From positions 1 through 44,344 of the forward strand of contig OMXE01000009.1 in assembly GCA_900314935.1 (NCBI GenBank): 44,344 nucleotides of DNA. The letters run 5' to 3'. Source of the stretch: an uncultured Prevotella sp. GTDB lineage: Bacteria > Bacteroidota > Bacteroidia > Bacteroidales > Bacteroidaceae. Below, piece by piece: positions 22,210 through 30,094 of the stretch. Each line of letters begins with the position of its first letter. Positions within the stretch are counted from its first letter, which is position 1. The position numbers and the translations under genes are program-made. Below the pieces are notes generated by a model, which was given only the letters and a program-made list of their open reading frames with translations, was not told where the DNA came from and did no database searches.

Positions 22210-23478
22210 TTATGCTTGATGGGAGTTCTTGATAAGATGCCATGTTGCCCAAGAGAGGACACCTTGCAATACTGATATGGCTAAGTATGCCCATGCCATT
22301 TGCGTGAGGGTCGTGGAGAGGTAGAAAGCCACTACCAGTGCGATGAGGCAGATGCCGAGAATGATGGTATTATATGGTATCACCGATACTGCATCAATCG
22401 GGTTACGGTAAAGCAGGTACAGTGACTGCGGCAGAATCGATAGGATCATGATGCGCGACAGATCGGTGGTAACCAGGTAGCTGTCGGAAAAGAAGAACAG
22501 GGTGAGGAAGCGTACAAACACATAGATCACAGCTGTGATGAACAGTGCCGAGGCGATATATCCCGCTGCCAGCTTGTTCACAAAGTGGTTCGCTTGATGT
22601 AGTTCACGATTGGCTATACTCTCTGAAACATAGGGGAGCAGGATGATTCCCATGAACGAGTACAGGGGGGTAACCATCGTTACAAACGTGATGCCCACGG
22701 AGTAGTAGGCCGTTGACTGCAGTCCTTGGGTGTTGCCGATATATATCAGCGGGAAGGCCGAGAGGGAGAACAGGAAGAAGTCGGCCAGCAGTCTGCCGGA
22801 GGAATACTTGACGATGGTCTTCAGTTCCGTCTTCACGCTTGCCATGGTGAAGTGTGCCTTTTTCCGTATGAACCATTCCCTTCCCATATATACCCCCACC
22901 AGCAGCGTGGTGATGATGAGCCACGAGAAGAAGACACTCTTGGATGTCAGTACCGGAAGGAACACCAACGGCAGGATGATGGCCATCTGGATAGACAGTT
23001 GCGTGGCGTTGTACCACTTGAAGTTACCCGTGCCCCGATAATAGGCAAAAACAAATTGTGCCATTGCCAGGATAAAAGCGTAGGCAAGGGCTATCACGAA
23101 AAGTGAATCGTTCCCTTTCTCACCAAGGATGATAAGGTGCATCCTGTCGCCGAATACGCCGCAGACAAAGCATATAATCAAGGTAATACCTATAATATAT
23201 ATAAGTGCGGCCGTAAGCAGCGGAACAATAGGTTTTTGCTGTTCACCCTTCTGATAAAGCGGGATGTAGCGGGGTAGGGCTATGCCTACTCCTGCCAGCA
23301 TCATGAACGACAAGACCTGAACGCTTCGTTTAATCAGGTTATACTGTCCGAAATCCTCGACACTTAACCTGTTGCTCAACAGCTTTGTGACGACGAAAGC
23401 GCAAACCATAATCATCATCTGAACCGTAAAAGTCCAGATAATGTCTTTACTCATCTTGGATCTCAGTCCGATTATCAT
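22210..23478 (-). CDS. Polysaccharide flippase (Wzx, MOP/MATE superfamily)
   Basis: The 422-residue protein has about 12 predicted membrane helices. It begins with IIWTFTVQMMIMVCAFVVTKLLSNRLSVEDFGQYNLIKR, the Wzx/RfbX N-terminal signature (V-E-D-F-G-x-Y). Later landmarks are VGIALPRYIPLY, FVFAYYRGTGNFKWYNATQL, YSSGRLLADFFLFS and YSVGITFVTMVTPLYSF. It would translocate undecaprenyl-PP-linked repeat units across the inner membrane. Its ATG overlaps the TGA of the Wzz-like gene (23475-23478), supporting the start and translational coupling; an internal ATG at 23454 is an alternative. Confidence 0.88.
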   Translation of the reverse strand: MIIGLRSKMSKDIIWTFTVQMMIMVCAFVVTKLLSNRLSVEDFGQYNLIKRSVQVLSFMMLAGVGIALPRYIPLYQKGEQQKPIVPLLTAALIYIIGITLIICFVCGVFGDRMHLIILGEKGNDSLFVIALAYAFILAMAQFVFAYYRGTGNFKWYNATQLSIQMAIILPLVFLPVLTSKSVFFSWLIITTLLVGVYMGREWFIRKKAHFTMASVKTELKTIVKYSSGRLLADFFLFSLSAFPLIYIGNTQGLQSTAYYSVGITFVTMVTPLYSFMGIILLPYVSESIANRELHQANHFVNKLAAGYIASALFITAVIYVFVRFLTLFFFSDSYLVTTDLSRIMILSILPQSLYLLYRNPIDAVSVIPYNTIILGICLIALVVAFYLSTTLTQMAWAYLAISVLQGVLSWATWHLIKNSHQA

Positions 23479-25031
23479 TTCTTAGCGTTTCGTTCGCGAA
23501 CAAAGACAGCACATGCTGGTAGGAACAGCCCCAGCAGGAATGCTCCGAAGATGACGTTCTTCTTGACGGGTGCGCACTGTTCCTTCACGCCAAGTGGAGG
23601 AGTGAGCATTCGGATATCGGTCTTCAGTGCCTTCGACATCTGTGCCTCCTCACGTTTCTGCAACAGGAACACATACACCTCGTTCAGTACCTTCCAGTCG
23701 CGCTCGTCGGTAAGTCCGCCAATGGCTTTCTTGGGTGCAGAGGCGATGAGCTGCTTACCCTCGTTCTCCTTGGCAATCACGCTCTTCAACTGCACTTGCA
23801 GCTGTTTGATGGCGTTTTCAGCCGAGGTCAGCACAGCATCGTGCATGGCCGACAGCTGCTTGTCGATATCCTTCACCAGCGGACTCTCCTTACTGGAACT
23901 GGCAATGATCTTGTTGCGCTGCAGCTGCAGGGCGTTGTATTCGCCTACCTGATCGGCCAATCCCTTATTGTCGGTAATGAGGAGGGCGGGCAACAACTCG
24001 TCCTTCTTCGACTTATCGCGCAGGTAGTCTCTAATGGCCTGTGCCACATAGAGCTGGTTACTCAGTTCCAGGTGGGCGGCAGAGATATCCTTGGCACTCT
24101 CGGCATACACCTTGGCCATCACCTCAAGGTCGGGCATCATGGTCTTGCTCTTATAGTCGGCCACACGCTGGTCGAGCGTCCTCAGCTCGTTCTCCAGCGA
24201 AGCCAGACGCTCCATGACATAGCCTTCCGACACGGCAATCTGTGCATCCTTGTCCTCATTGCTTTCCTTACGGTATTCTGCGATGATGGCATTGATGATG
24301 TCGGCAGCACGCTGCTTGGATACATCTTTATACTTGATGTCGATAATAGAAGCGTCACGACTGCTTACTGCAATGTTCAGTCGTTTTTTCTTGATGAAGT
24401 TCACCATGGCCATGGGCTCGGTACGCTTGACGACAATGGTTACCTCGTCGTCCTCCATTTTGTTCAGGTAGGGAGTGGCGTCTATCTTGATGTCGCCAAT
24501 CGAACTCTTGAACGTCTGACCGAGTCTTCCGGAAAGTTCATCCTTGAACTTATCATCGTTTTTCTTGATTTTGTAAATCCTCACGTTTCCGGTCTTCGTC
24601 AGATCGACCTTCATCCTGATATCATCCTCGTCGGTGAGGTTCTTGAATTCAACATTGATAGGACATTCCTCACCGTACAACTCCTTTTTCCGGATACCTG
24701 TTTGGATATAGCTCATGTCAAGACGATTCTCGTTAACGACATTCAGCAGCAGCCAAGGCGACTCCATGGCATAGAGCTCGTTATAGACGTTCGACGATCC
24801 ACCGAAACCTACGAGTCCGCCCAGCTCAGCCAGTCCGCCCAACTGTCCCATGAGGGCTCCCATGCTCCCCTCGTCCTTTACCATTACCTGTGCGCTCTTA
24901 CTGTACTTTGGTGGTGTTATCACCAGATACAGAATAGCCAGTAGCATAACGGCCAATACTGATATTACAAACCAAAGCCATTTGTTCAGACAGGCTTTGA
25001 TGAAGCTTCCTATGGTCAATGATTTATCCAT
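23475..25031 (-). CDS. Polysaccharide chain-length/export protein (Wzz/GumC-like, no kinase domain)
   Basis: The 518-residue protein has a membrane helix near the N-terminus (WLWFVISVLAVMLLAILYLVIT, about 14-36), the Wzz segment PPKYSKSAQVMVKDEGSMG, and a Gly/Leu-rich insert (about 57-82). A long periplasmic region includes coiled coil (about 255-420, e.g. SLENELRTLDQRVADYKSKTM and IKQLQVQLKSVI). A second helix follows at about 490-510, then a short basic tail (RERNAKK). The proline-rich TPPLGVKEQCAPVKKN before the second helix is typical. The cytoplasmic tyrosine kinase domain of Wzc is absent, and no separate kinase is seen in the window. It follows the Wza gene by 21 bp. Confidence 0.87.
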   Translation of the reverse strand: MDKSLTIGSFIKACLNKWLWFVISVLAVMLLAILYLVITPPKYSKSAQVMVKDEGSMGALMGQLGGLAELGGLVGFGGSSNVYNELYAMESPWLLLNVVNENRLDMSYIQTGIRKKELYGEECPINVEFKNLTDEDDIRMKVDLTKTGNVRIYKIKKNDDKFKDELSGRLGQTFKSSIGDIKIDATPYLNKMEDDEVTIVVKRTEPMAMVNFIKKKRLNIAVSSRDASIIDIKYKDVSKQRAADIINAIIAEYRKESNEDKDAQIAVSEGYVMERLASLENELRTLDQRVADYKSKTMMPDLEVMAKVYAESAKDISAAHLELSNQLYVAQAIRDYLRDKSKKDELLPALLITDNKGLADQVGEYNALQLQRNKIIASSSKESPLVKDIDKQLSAMHDAVLTSAENAIKQLQVQLKSVIAKENEGKQLIASAPKKAIGGLTDERDWKVLNEVYVFLLQKREEAQMSKALKTDIRMLTPPLGVKEQCAPVKKNVIFGAFLLGLFLPACAVFVRERNAKK

Positions 25032-25052
25032 GATTCTTGAGTTGTGTTTCTG

Positions 25053-25874
25053 TTACTTGAAGATGAGAACTGCAATGGTGGTCAGCACCGACATAGCAGA
25101 CAGCCAGAACGAGGCTTTGGTAATCTCGCTGGCGTTGGCTGTAGCCTGGCGTTTGCGGTAGTCGTTGGGCTCAACATATACTACGTCGTTCTGCTGGAGG
25201 ATGTAGGCAGGCGACTGCATCATGGCCTTGGTGTCGAGCATGTCAACCACGAACACTTCCTGCTGACCTCTTTCGTTCATCCTCACCACCTTTACGTTGT
25301 TTCGGTTACCGAAGATGGTCATATCGCCAGCTTTGCCAAGGGCTTGCAGCAACGTGGTCTTATCGTTCTCAAAGGGATAGAACCCTGGTTCTGTTACTTC
25401 TCCTAATACCGAGAAGCCCACGTTCAGGAACTCCACGGTTACCACGGCATCCTTGGCCACGTTCCGATTCTCGAGAATCTTCTTCAGACTGCTGGCGAGC
25501 TCCGACCGTGTAAAGCCTCCTGCTTTCACCGTACCGATCAGCGGGAAGTCGATATTACCGTTGGCATCGATGGTGTAGCCCGATGTGGCACGGCTTTGGT
25601 TGGTTGACTGTATCTCGTTGTAACCGATGATCTGTGACGATACAGGCATGTTCAGGGCGTTGTTCAGCTCAGCCGACTTGGTGTTGACAATAATCGATAG
25701 CTTGTCGTTGGGTTTCAACACGATACCATTACTCTCGGCAATGGCAATAGATGTACCGTTACTTACTTCGGGGAAAAGAGCTATGTTCTTGGGTGTAGAA
25801 CAAGCTGTAAACAGAATGATGGCACACACTGGTGCTATCAACTGGTTTATTCTTAGTTTCATCATGGTCTTCAT
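25053..25874 (-). CDS. Polysaccharide export lipoprotein (Wza/BexD family)
   Basis: The 273-residue product has an SPII signal with lipobox LFTAC (C25), then LFPEVSNG and the Poly_export domain (about 50-150: IVLKPNDKLSIIVNTKSAEL, YTIDANGNIDFPLIGTVKAGGFTRSEL, DAVVTVEFLNVGFSVLGEV). A SLBB-type domain follows (about 155-235: PGFYPFENDKTTLLQALGKAGD, VKVVRMNERGQQEVFVVDM, YILQQNDVVYVEP). A C-terminal hydrophobic segment (LSAMSVLTTIAVLIF) probably crosses the outer membrane. It is the first gene of the long minus-strand export/assembly series. Confidence 0.92.
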   Translation of the reverse strand: MKTMMKLRINQLIAPVCAIILFTACSTPKNIALFPEVSNGTSIAIAESNGIVLKPNDKLSIIVNTKSAELNNALNMPVSSQIIGYNEIQSTNQSRATSGYTIDANGNIDFPLIGTVKAGGFTRSELASSLKKILENRNVAKDAVVTVEFLNVGFSVLGEVTEPGFYPFENDKTTLLQALGKAGDMTIFGNRNNVKVVRMNERGQQEVFVVDMLDTKAMMQSPAYILQQNDVVYVEPNDYRKRQATANASEITKASFWLSAMSVLTTIAVLIFK

Positions 25875-25921
25875 TATCAGTTAAAACGTAAATTCCACCT
25901 TGTTATTATAGAAATCGGCTG

Positions 25922-25929
25922 CAAAATTA
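25922..25929 (-). promoter_or_regulatory. -7 element upstream of the polysaccharide export gene
   Basis: On minus, TAATTTTG (complement of 25922-25929) followed by C matches TAnnTTTG and lies 48 bp before the Wza family ATG. A good -33 box is not visible. It is the likely start for the capsule series and lies about 30 bp from the divergent ssrA promoter. Confidence 0.45.
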
Positions 25930-25958
25930 CATATTTTTTTGAGAAATATGGTATATCC

Positions 25959-25990
25959 TTTGGTTTTTTGCTCGCTTAATCGTATCTTTG
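25959..25990 (+). promoter_or_regulatory. Promoter of the tmRNA gene
   Basis: TTTG at 25959-25962, 20 nt, then TATCTTTG at 25983-25990. Transcription would begin about 40 nt before the mature tmRNA 5' end, leaving a leader for RNase P to remove. Confidence 0.65.
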
Positions 25991-26036
25991 TCCCCGAATT
26001 AGCCAGTGGGCGATTCATTTACGTCATTTTAATCTT

Positions 26037-26432
26037 GGGGTTGACTGGATTTGACGGCGAGATGAGATGGTACGTAAGCACGCGGAGGCTTGAGGGTTCC
26101 CTCCATAATCTGAGTTCTCAAAAAATTAATTGGCAACAATGAGTATGCTCTCGCTGCCTAATCGAAGTACAGTAGATTAAGGCTCAATTTCGCTACCAGG
26201 TAGCGAAACGAGACGTCGCTCCGAGGATGTTGTTCCGAATCCAAAGATCAAGCGGCGCAGGCTAAATCGGAAATAGCCTCTGTAGGCTCCGATGCAGGGG
26301 TGAAATTTAGGAGCTAAGGCTGTAGTTGGTGGCTTAGGTCTTGCTGCAGCACGAAAACCGAAGTCTAAGATAAGCGTGTAGAAAGCGTATGGTTTCCTTG
26401 TTCGGACGAGGGTTCGACTCCCTCCAGCTCCA
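26037..26432 (+). ncRNA. ssrA: Transfer-messenger RNA (tmRNA)
   Basis: The 5' end GGGGTTGACTGGATTTGACG and the 3' end GGTTCGACTCCCTCCAGCTCC-A are the conserved tRNA-like ends. The acceptor pairs 26037-26043 with 26425-26431, with two G-U wobbles, and the T arm contains GGTTCGACTCC. CCA is not encoded. The tag reading frame at 26132-26161 reads GGC AAC AAT GAG TAT GCT CTC GCT GCC TAA, giving GNNEYALAA, the ALAA-ending tag typical of Bacteroidetes. Length (about 396 nt) is normal. It rescues stalled ribosomes and marks incomplete proteins for degradation. End positions are inferred from pairing, within a base or two. Confidence 0.95.
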
Positions 26433-26531
26433 CTTCGTTGCGCCCTCGCGAGGTCTCACCCTCGTGAGGGTTCTTTCTCCGCTTAGCTTTGAAAGCGGCA
26501 AAGCCGAGCGCGACTCCCTCCAGCTCCACTT
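26415..26531 (+). repeat. 21-bp duplication of the tmRNA 3' end (possible att scar)
   Basis: The 21 bases at 26415-26435, covering the T-arm/acceptor 3' end of ssrA plus 3 downstream bases, recur exactly at 26511-26531. The sequence between holds a hairpin (ccctcgcgag at 26443-26452 with ctcgtgaggg at 26461-26470, one G-U) and no gene. Duplicated ssrA 3' ends are the usual footprint of tyrosine-recombinase integration. With only 75 bp left between the copies, this looks like a scar or a tandem attachment site. Confidence 0.7.
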
Positions 26532-26538
26532 GAGTATA

Positions 26539-26577
26539 ATCCCCATGAGATCGAAAGATCTCATGGGGATGTTTTTA
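26539..26577 (+). terminator. Strong rho-independent terminator downstream of ssrA
   Basis: A perfect 14-bp stem (26539-26552 with 26557-26570) is capped by a GAAA tetraloop and followed by GTTTTTA. It lies after the second copy of the ssrA 3' end, so the duplication sits inside the ssrA transcription unit. Confidence 0.9.
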
Positions 26578-26578
26578 A

Positions 26579-26713
26579 TAGGGTTAATAGGCATAATGGG
26601 CTTAATAGGCTTGATAAGTATAATGGGCTTAATGGGCTTTATAATTGCCTATCATGCCCATTCTGCCCATTAAGCCCATCCTATTCAAGCCCATTCTATT
26701 TCAAGCCCATTTA
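26579..26713. repeat. Degenerate AATGGGCTT-type repeats in opposed arms
   Basis: The left half (26579-26650) repeats variants of TTAATAGGC/TAATGGGCTT. The right half (26650-26713) repeats the complement (GCCCATT, AAGCCCAT). The arms can fold into one large imperfect hairpin ending just inside the 3' end of the ECF S-component gene (stop at 26701). No gene is seen here. Confidence 0.7.
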
Positions 26714-27201
26714 ATAATCAGCCAGGTTCCTATCACCTGCAGCAGCAGGCCCGGCCATCCAATGGTAACATCGGCAATGGTGGCAGCAATACCGCCCGTG
26801 AGAATCAGTTCTCCAAGAGCCCCAATGAGCAGGCTAACAAGAACAACGCCAACGAGAATGGGTATGCTCACCTTACGGAAATACTGTGCAGCCAGTCCTG
26901 CCACAAGTGCCAAAACCACGAGCTTCAGTGTCATCACCTCCAGAACACCCCATGCGGGCTGACCGGTCAGCAGATGATTCACCAGCGGCGAGGCCACAGC
27001 AGCCAACAAGCCGGTCTTCCAACCGAACTTATAGGCTCCGGCAAGGATGACGAACGATAGGGGAGCGAAGATGATTCCGCCCTGCGGGATGAGGTGGAAA
27101 ACCTGAGGTAATACCAGGTTGCAGACCACGAAAAGCGCTGCCCACAGATAAGTTTTCACCTCGTCATAATTCAATGCATAAAGCTTTACATTTGTTTCCA
27201 T
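26701..27201 (-). CDS. ECF transporter S component-like membrane protein
   Basis: The 166-residue product has five or six membrane segments (about residues 15-35, 42-60, 62-80, 85-105, 112-132 and 140-163). It shows the S-component look: small, Gly/Ala-rich helices such as AAVASPLVNHLL and LKLVVLALVAGLAAQYF. S components bind a vitamin or metal in the inner membrane and use a shared AAT energising module, which is not in this window. It lies 27 bp after the TonB receptor gene on the same strand. The pair may therefore move the same small molecule across the outer and inner membranes. Substrate unknown; no riboswitch precedes the pair. Confidence 0.75.
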   Translation of the reverse strand: METNVKLYALNYDEVKTYLWAALFVVCNLVLPQVFHLIPQGGIIFAPLSFVILAGAYKFGWKTGLLAAVASPLVNHLLTGQPAWGVLEVMTLKLVVLALVAGLAAQYFRKVSIPILVGVVLVSLLIGALGELILTGGIAATIADVTIGWPGLLLQVIGTWLIIKWA

Positions 27202-27228
27202 ATTCGTTTGATTTTCTATGAATGATCG

Positions 27229-29133
27229 CTATTTCTTATTCTTTTCAAGTTTCAAGTTGATACCAGCCATGAAGGTGGCTCGTGGCATGGGATAGCCAAG
27301 GTTGATTTCGTACTTCTGTGCCAACAGGTTCTCTCCACGAGCCCACAGACTGAGGTTCTTCGTGGCGGGATAAGTAACTGATGCACTGAGCAGTTGGAAG
27401 GATTCCTTCTTCGCTGCGTCGCCCACGACTGTGTAGAGACCGCCGATGGTCTGCAGACCGATATTGGCGAACCACTTGCGATTACGGTATTCTATTCCCT
27501 CGAAGGTCATCGTCTCGGGAGCACCCACCACCTTGTTCTTCATGTGCAGGTAGGAAGCGTTGAACACTGCGCTGACATAGCGGGAAAAGGGGTAACGCAG
27601 CTCCATCTCCACACCGTAGTTCTCTATCTCGCCTGTGTTCACATTGCGTGGCTTTCCATCAACCGGAATGGTCTGAATCATATTGTCGCCCTTGATATAA
27701 TAGGCGTTGAAGCCGTAGGAAATGCCTCTTATACGATGATGCCACGACAGCTCGTAGTTCCATATACGTTCAGGTTCCAGTTCGGTGTTCGACGGTGGAT
27801 AGAGGTACATCTCGCGCATGGTGGGGTTTCGGAAGCCCTTGCTCACCATGACCTTCGCCTCACCCCAGTTGATGGGTCGTACAACGATGCCAGCCTGCGG
27901 CACCCATTCCGTTCCCGTGATGGAGTGGTGATCCAGTCGGATACCCGCATCAAGGGTAAGCCACGAAGCCAGATCCTGTCGGTAGTCAACATAGCCGGCT
28001 ACCTCGTTACGGTACGACTTACCGCTTTGCTTGTTCGGCGTATCCATCACCTCGCCAGTCTCTTTCGACGTATAGTAGGCATTGCCGTAGATATGCTGGT
28101 AGTCGAAACCTGCGGTGATGTATCCTTGCGTTTCATAAAAAATTCTATAGCTCTGATACCATGAGATACCTGTCAGCGCGTCTTTCGAGCGGAAATAGCG
28201 TGCTGTAGGCTTGGAAGGATCAGTGGTACCGTCGTCTATCTTGTGTCGCCCTAAGTTCGAGTAAATGTTCAGGGCTCCGTTGGTTCTCCTGTAATGGTTC
28301 TCGATGCCTGCTGACACCACACCACGGGTAATCCACTGGTCGGCATTATACATCGGCTTATCGGTTGAGCCGGGATAGCTGGCATTAGAGCGTGTCAGGT
28401 TGGCATTGACGTAGGCGTTCCAGTTGTAGTTGAAGTCGTAACCTAACTTCATGTAGCCGCCATACTGCTCGAATCCCATGCGCGGCCTGTGGTTGCCGGT
28501 GCGGTTATACTGACCAGCAATGGTTGAAGAGAAGTTCCCGCTGCGTACCTGGTTCGATAGTTCCGACTGCACCGTTCCATAGCTACCGGCTCCTGCCGTG
28601 AGTTGGGTAACAACACTATTGTTCCATGCTGGACGACGGGTAACGATATTGATGACTCCGCCCATGGCGTTGCTGCCGTAGAGTACTGATGCCGGTCCTC
28701 TAAGCACTTCCACACGCTCGGCCATCATGGTCTGATAGCTGTCGCTGATGGGGTGCCCGTAGATGCCTTGATATTGCGGATGCCCATCGATGAGTACCAT
28801 CAGCTGACCAGCACCGCCCGTAATGCCGCGCATGTTGATGCCACCGGCTGCTCCGGTAGAGACACCATAGCCCATCATGGAGCGTGAGGTGACGAACACG
28901 CCAGGCACCTGCTGCATCACGGTGGGCAGCACACTGGTCTGATGCTGTTGTGTTAACTTCTGTCTGCTGATAATCGAAACGGTCATAGGCAGAAAACGAA
29001 CATTTTCAGCACGTCGTGTTCCTGTAACCACCACTTCCTCCAAATTCAAGTTGTAGGCAGTGGTGTCCATTGTTTGTGCTTGCGTTACCAGGGCGTATAT
29101 GCCGCAAATAACAAGGAGTAATATTTTCTTCAT
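27229..29133 (-). CDS. TonB-dependent receptor paired with an ECF S component
   Basis: The 634-residue receptor has a signal peptide (MKKILLLVICGIYALVTQAQ) and a short TonB-box-like segment, LEEVVVTGTRR (residues 30-40). The plug has the canonical strings PGVFVTSR, GGINMRGI, QLMVLIDGHP, ERVEVLRGPASVLYGSNAMGGVINIVTRR (about 120-150). The barrel ends RATFMAGINLKLEKNKK, with WARGENLLAQKYE before it. Length and layout resemble BtuB/FepA-like vitamin, haem or siderophore receptors rather than SusC, because there is no N-terminal CarboxypepD domain. The ATG at 29133 follows a -7 element at 29142-29149; an in-frame extension to 29208 is rejected because it would precede the promoter. The substrate is not readable. 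Confidence 0.9.
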   Translation of the reverse strand: MKKILLLVICGIYALVTQAQTMDTTAYNLNLEEVVVTGTRRAENVRFLPMTVSIISRQKLTQQHQTSVLPTVMQQVPGVFVTSRSMMGYGVSTGAAGGINMRGITGGAGQLMVLIDGHPQYQGIYGHPISDSYQTMMAERVEVLRGPASVLYGSNAMGGVINIVTRRPAWNNSVVTQLTAGAGSYGTVQSELSNQVRSGNFSSTIAGQYNRTGNHRPRMGFEQYGGYMKLGYDFNYNWNAYVNANLTRSNASYPGSTDKPMYNADQWITRGVVSAGIENHYRRTNGALNIYSNLGRHKIDDGTTDPSKPTARYFRSKDALTGISWYQSYRIFYETQGYITAGFDYQHIYGNAYYTSKETGEVMDTPNKQSGKSYRNEVAGYVDYRQDLASWLTLDAGIRLDHHSITGTEWVPQAGIVVRPINWGEAKVMVSKGFRNPTMREMYLYPPSNTELEPERIWNYELSWHHRIRGISYGFNAYYIKGDNMIQTIPVDGKPRNVNTGEIENYGVEMELRYPFSRYVSAVFNASYLHMKNKVVGAPETMTFEGIEYRNRKWFANIGLQTIGGLYTVVGDAAKKESFQLLSASVTYPATKNLSLWARGENLLAQKYEINLGYPMPRATFMAGINLKLEKNKK

Positions 29134-29141
29134 TGCAACTG

Positions 29142-29149
29142 CAAAGATA
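29142..29149 (-). promoter_or_regulatory. -7 element of the TonB receptor/ECF gene pair
   Basis: On minus, TATCTTTG (complement of 29142-29149) followed by C lies 8 bp before the ATG at 29133. The -33 position reads CATG at 19 nt, a weak match. The resulting leader is extremely short, so regulation by a leader riboswitch is not possible from this start. Confidence 0.5.
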
Positions 29150-29254
29150 TAAAAAATATCTGACATATCATGCATAATGAATAGAAAAATCGCCCTGATA
29201 TTCGGCATTATGTTTTATTAACAGGTACTCTCCTTTATTACAAAAGGGTGGTGA

Positions 29255-29431
29255 GGAGCACGACTGAACAACCCTGCCCGTTTCGGTTTTCCCGTGTTTG
29301 TGGTGCTGGATGAGGAAGGGGAGGTGATACACATCCAAGACTCGAGTTTCTTGGAGGAAGGCGAGGGCTACAACAAAGAGAAGGTCCTGCGGTTCTTCCA
29401 GAACTGGACACCCAAGGCCGTAAAAGGGTAG
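29255..29431 (+). pseudogene. C-terminal remnant of a thioredoxin-like protein gene
   Basis: From an in-frame stop at 29252 to the TAG at 29429 the plus strand encodes GARLNNPARFGFPVFVVLDE and then a continuation with GEVIHIQDSSFLEEGEGY and ending VLRFFQNWTPKAVKG. The GFPVFVVLD segment with its cis-proline, the following G-turn and the C-terminal helix ending in NWTP are the second half of the thioredoxin fold as found in Bacteroidetes thioredoxin-family proteins. The CxxC half is missing and there is no start codon context, so this is a truncated remnant. An opposed open frame on the minus strand (29168-29620) is its shadow. Confidence 0.7.
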
Positions 29432-29458
29432 CGTAGATCTCTTACAACGGAATAAACG

Positions 29459-29690
29459 GAAATAAACGGAAAAACGGAAACAAATCCTTGATTCCCTAGC
29501 TAAAATAAAAAGATTTTGTAAGATTTCTCGCCAAAGGCGATCAAAGGAAAAAATCGAACACGGATTGAACGGATAAACACGGATATCACCATCCGTATGA
29601 TCCGAGTTATCCGTGGTCATTTATGTCTAACAGAACCAACGGACGGCGCTGCCCTTTGACCTTTATTATTTCCGTTTTTCCGTTTATTTC
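29459..29690. repeat. 22-bp perfect inverted repeat with nested smaller inverted repeats
   Basis: 29459-29480 (gaaataaacggaaaaacgga plus aa) is the exact complement of 29669-29690. Inside lie a tcgcc/ggcga hairpin (29528-29540) and repeated CGGATAA/TTATCCG and ACGGAT/ATCCGT pairs (29562-29615). The unit AATAAACGGA is also tandemly repeated (29451-29470). No reading frame of interest is seen. Confidence 0.75.
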
Positions 29691-29804
29691 TGTTTCTTCT
29701 ATTGTGAAATTTATCTATGTTTTCGCTTTTTCGAAAGACCTAACATCAAAAATAGCTAATTGTCTTGTTTAGAGTGACTTAGATATAAAAAGGGGACTAA
29801 AAGA

Positions 29805-29933
29805 CCTAACATAAACCTAACATAAACCTAACATAAACCTAACCTAAAATCTTAAAAGCTGACGACCCAAATCAGTCTATACAGCGAAATACAGTTAGGT
29901 CTCATGTTAGGTTTATGTTAGGTTTATGTTAGG
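29805..29933. repeat. Perfect 28-bp inverted repeat built from 11-bp tandem units
   Basis: The left arm (29804-29836) is three tandem copies of ACCTAACATAA. The right arm (29895-29947) carries the complementary TTATGTTAGGT units. The pairs 29805-29832 and 29906-29933 are exact complements over 28 nt with a 73-nt loop. Extra single copies flank it (GACCTAACAT near 29737 and TTAGGTTAGGTC near 29991-30002). Confidence 0.8.
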
Positions 29934-30094
29934 TCTCATGTTAGGTCTGAAAAACCACAAAACCCTTTATTTATCGGTGTTTCAAGAGTTTTAGGTTAGG
30001 TCTTGGGCAAAACGCAAAAATTCTTTCATTTGAGGAGCCGTATTACAAATTCGCCAGTACACAGTGAAGGGAGTTTCCTGCCATAAAACAAGTT

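Noticed and set aside
23796..24944. 382-residue open frame on the plus strand
   Set aside because: Antisense shadow of the Wzz-like gene, with no motif of its own.
29134..29260. Cobalamin or thiamine riboswitch before the TonB receptor
   Set aside because: The -7 element is 8 bp from the start codon, leaving no leader, and no conserved riboswitch core was seen.
29168..29620. 150-residue open frame on the minus strand
   Set aside because: It crosses the thioredoxin-like remnant in antisense and then enters inverted repeats, so it is not a gene.
29800..29950. CRISPR-like array
   Set aside because: The repeats are 11 bp and contiguous, with no unique spacers, and the right half is the inverse of the left. 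No cas gene is present.
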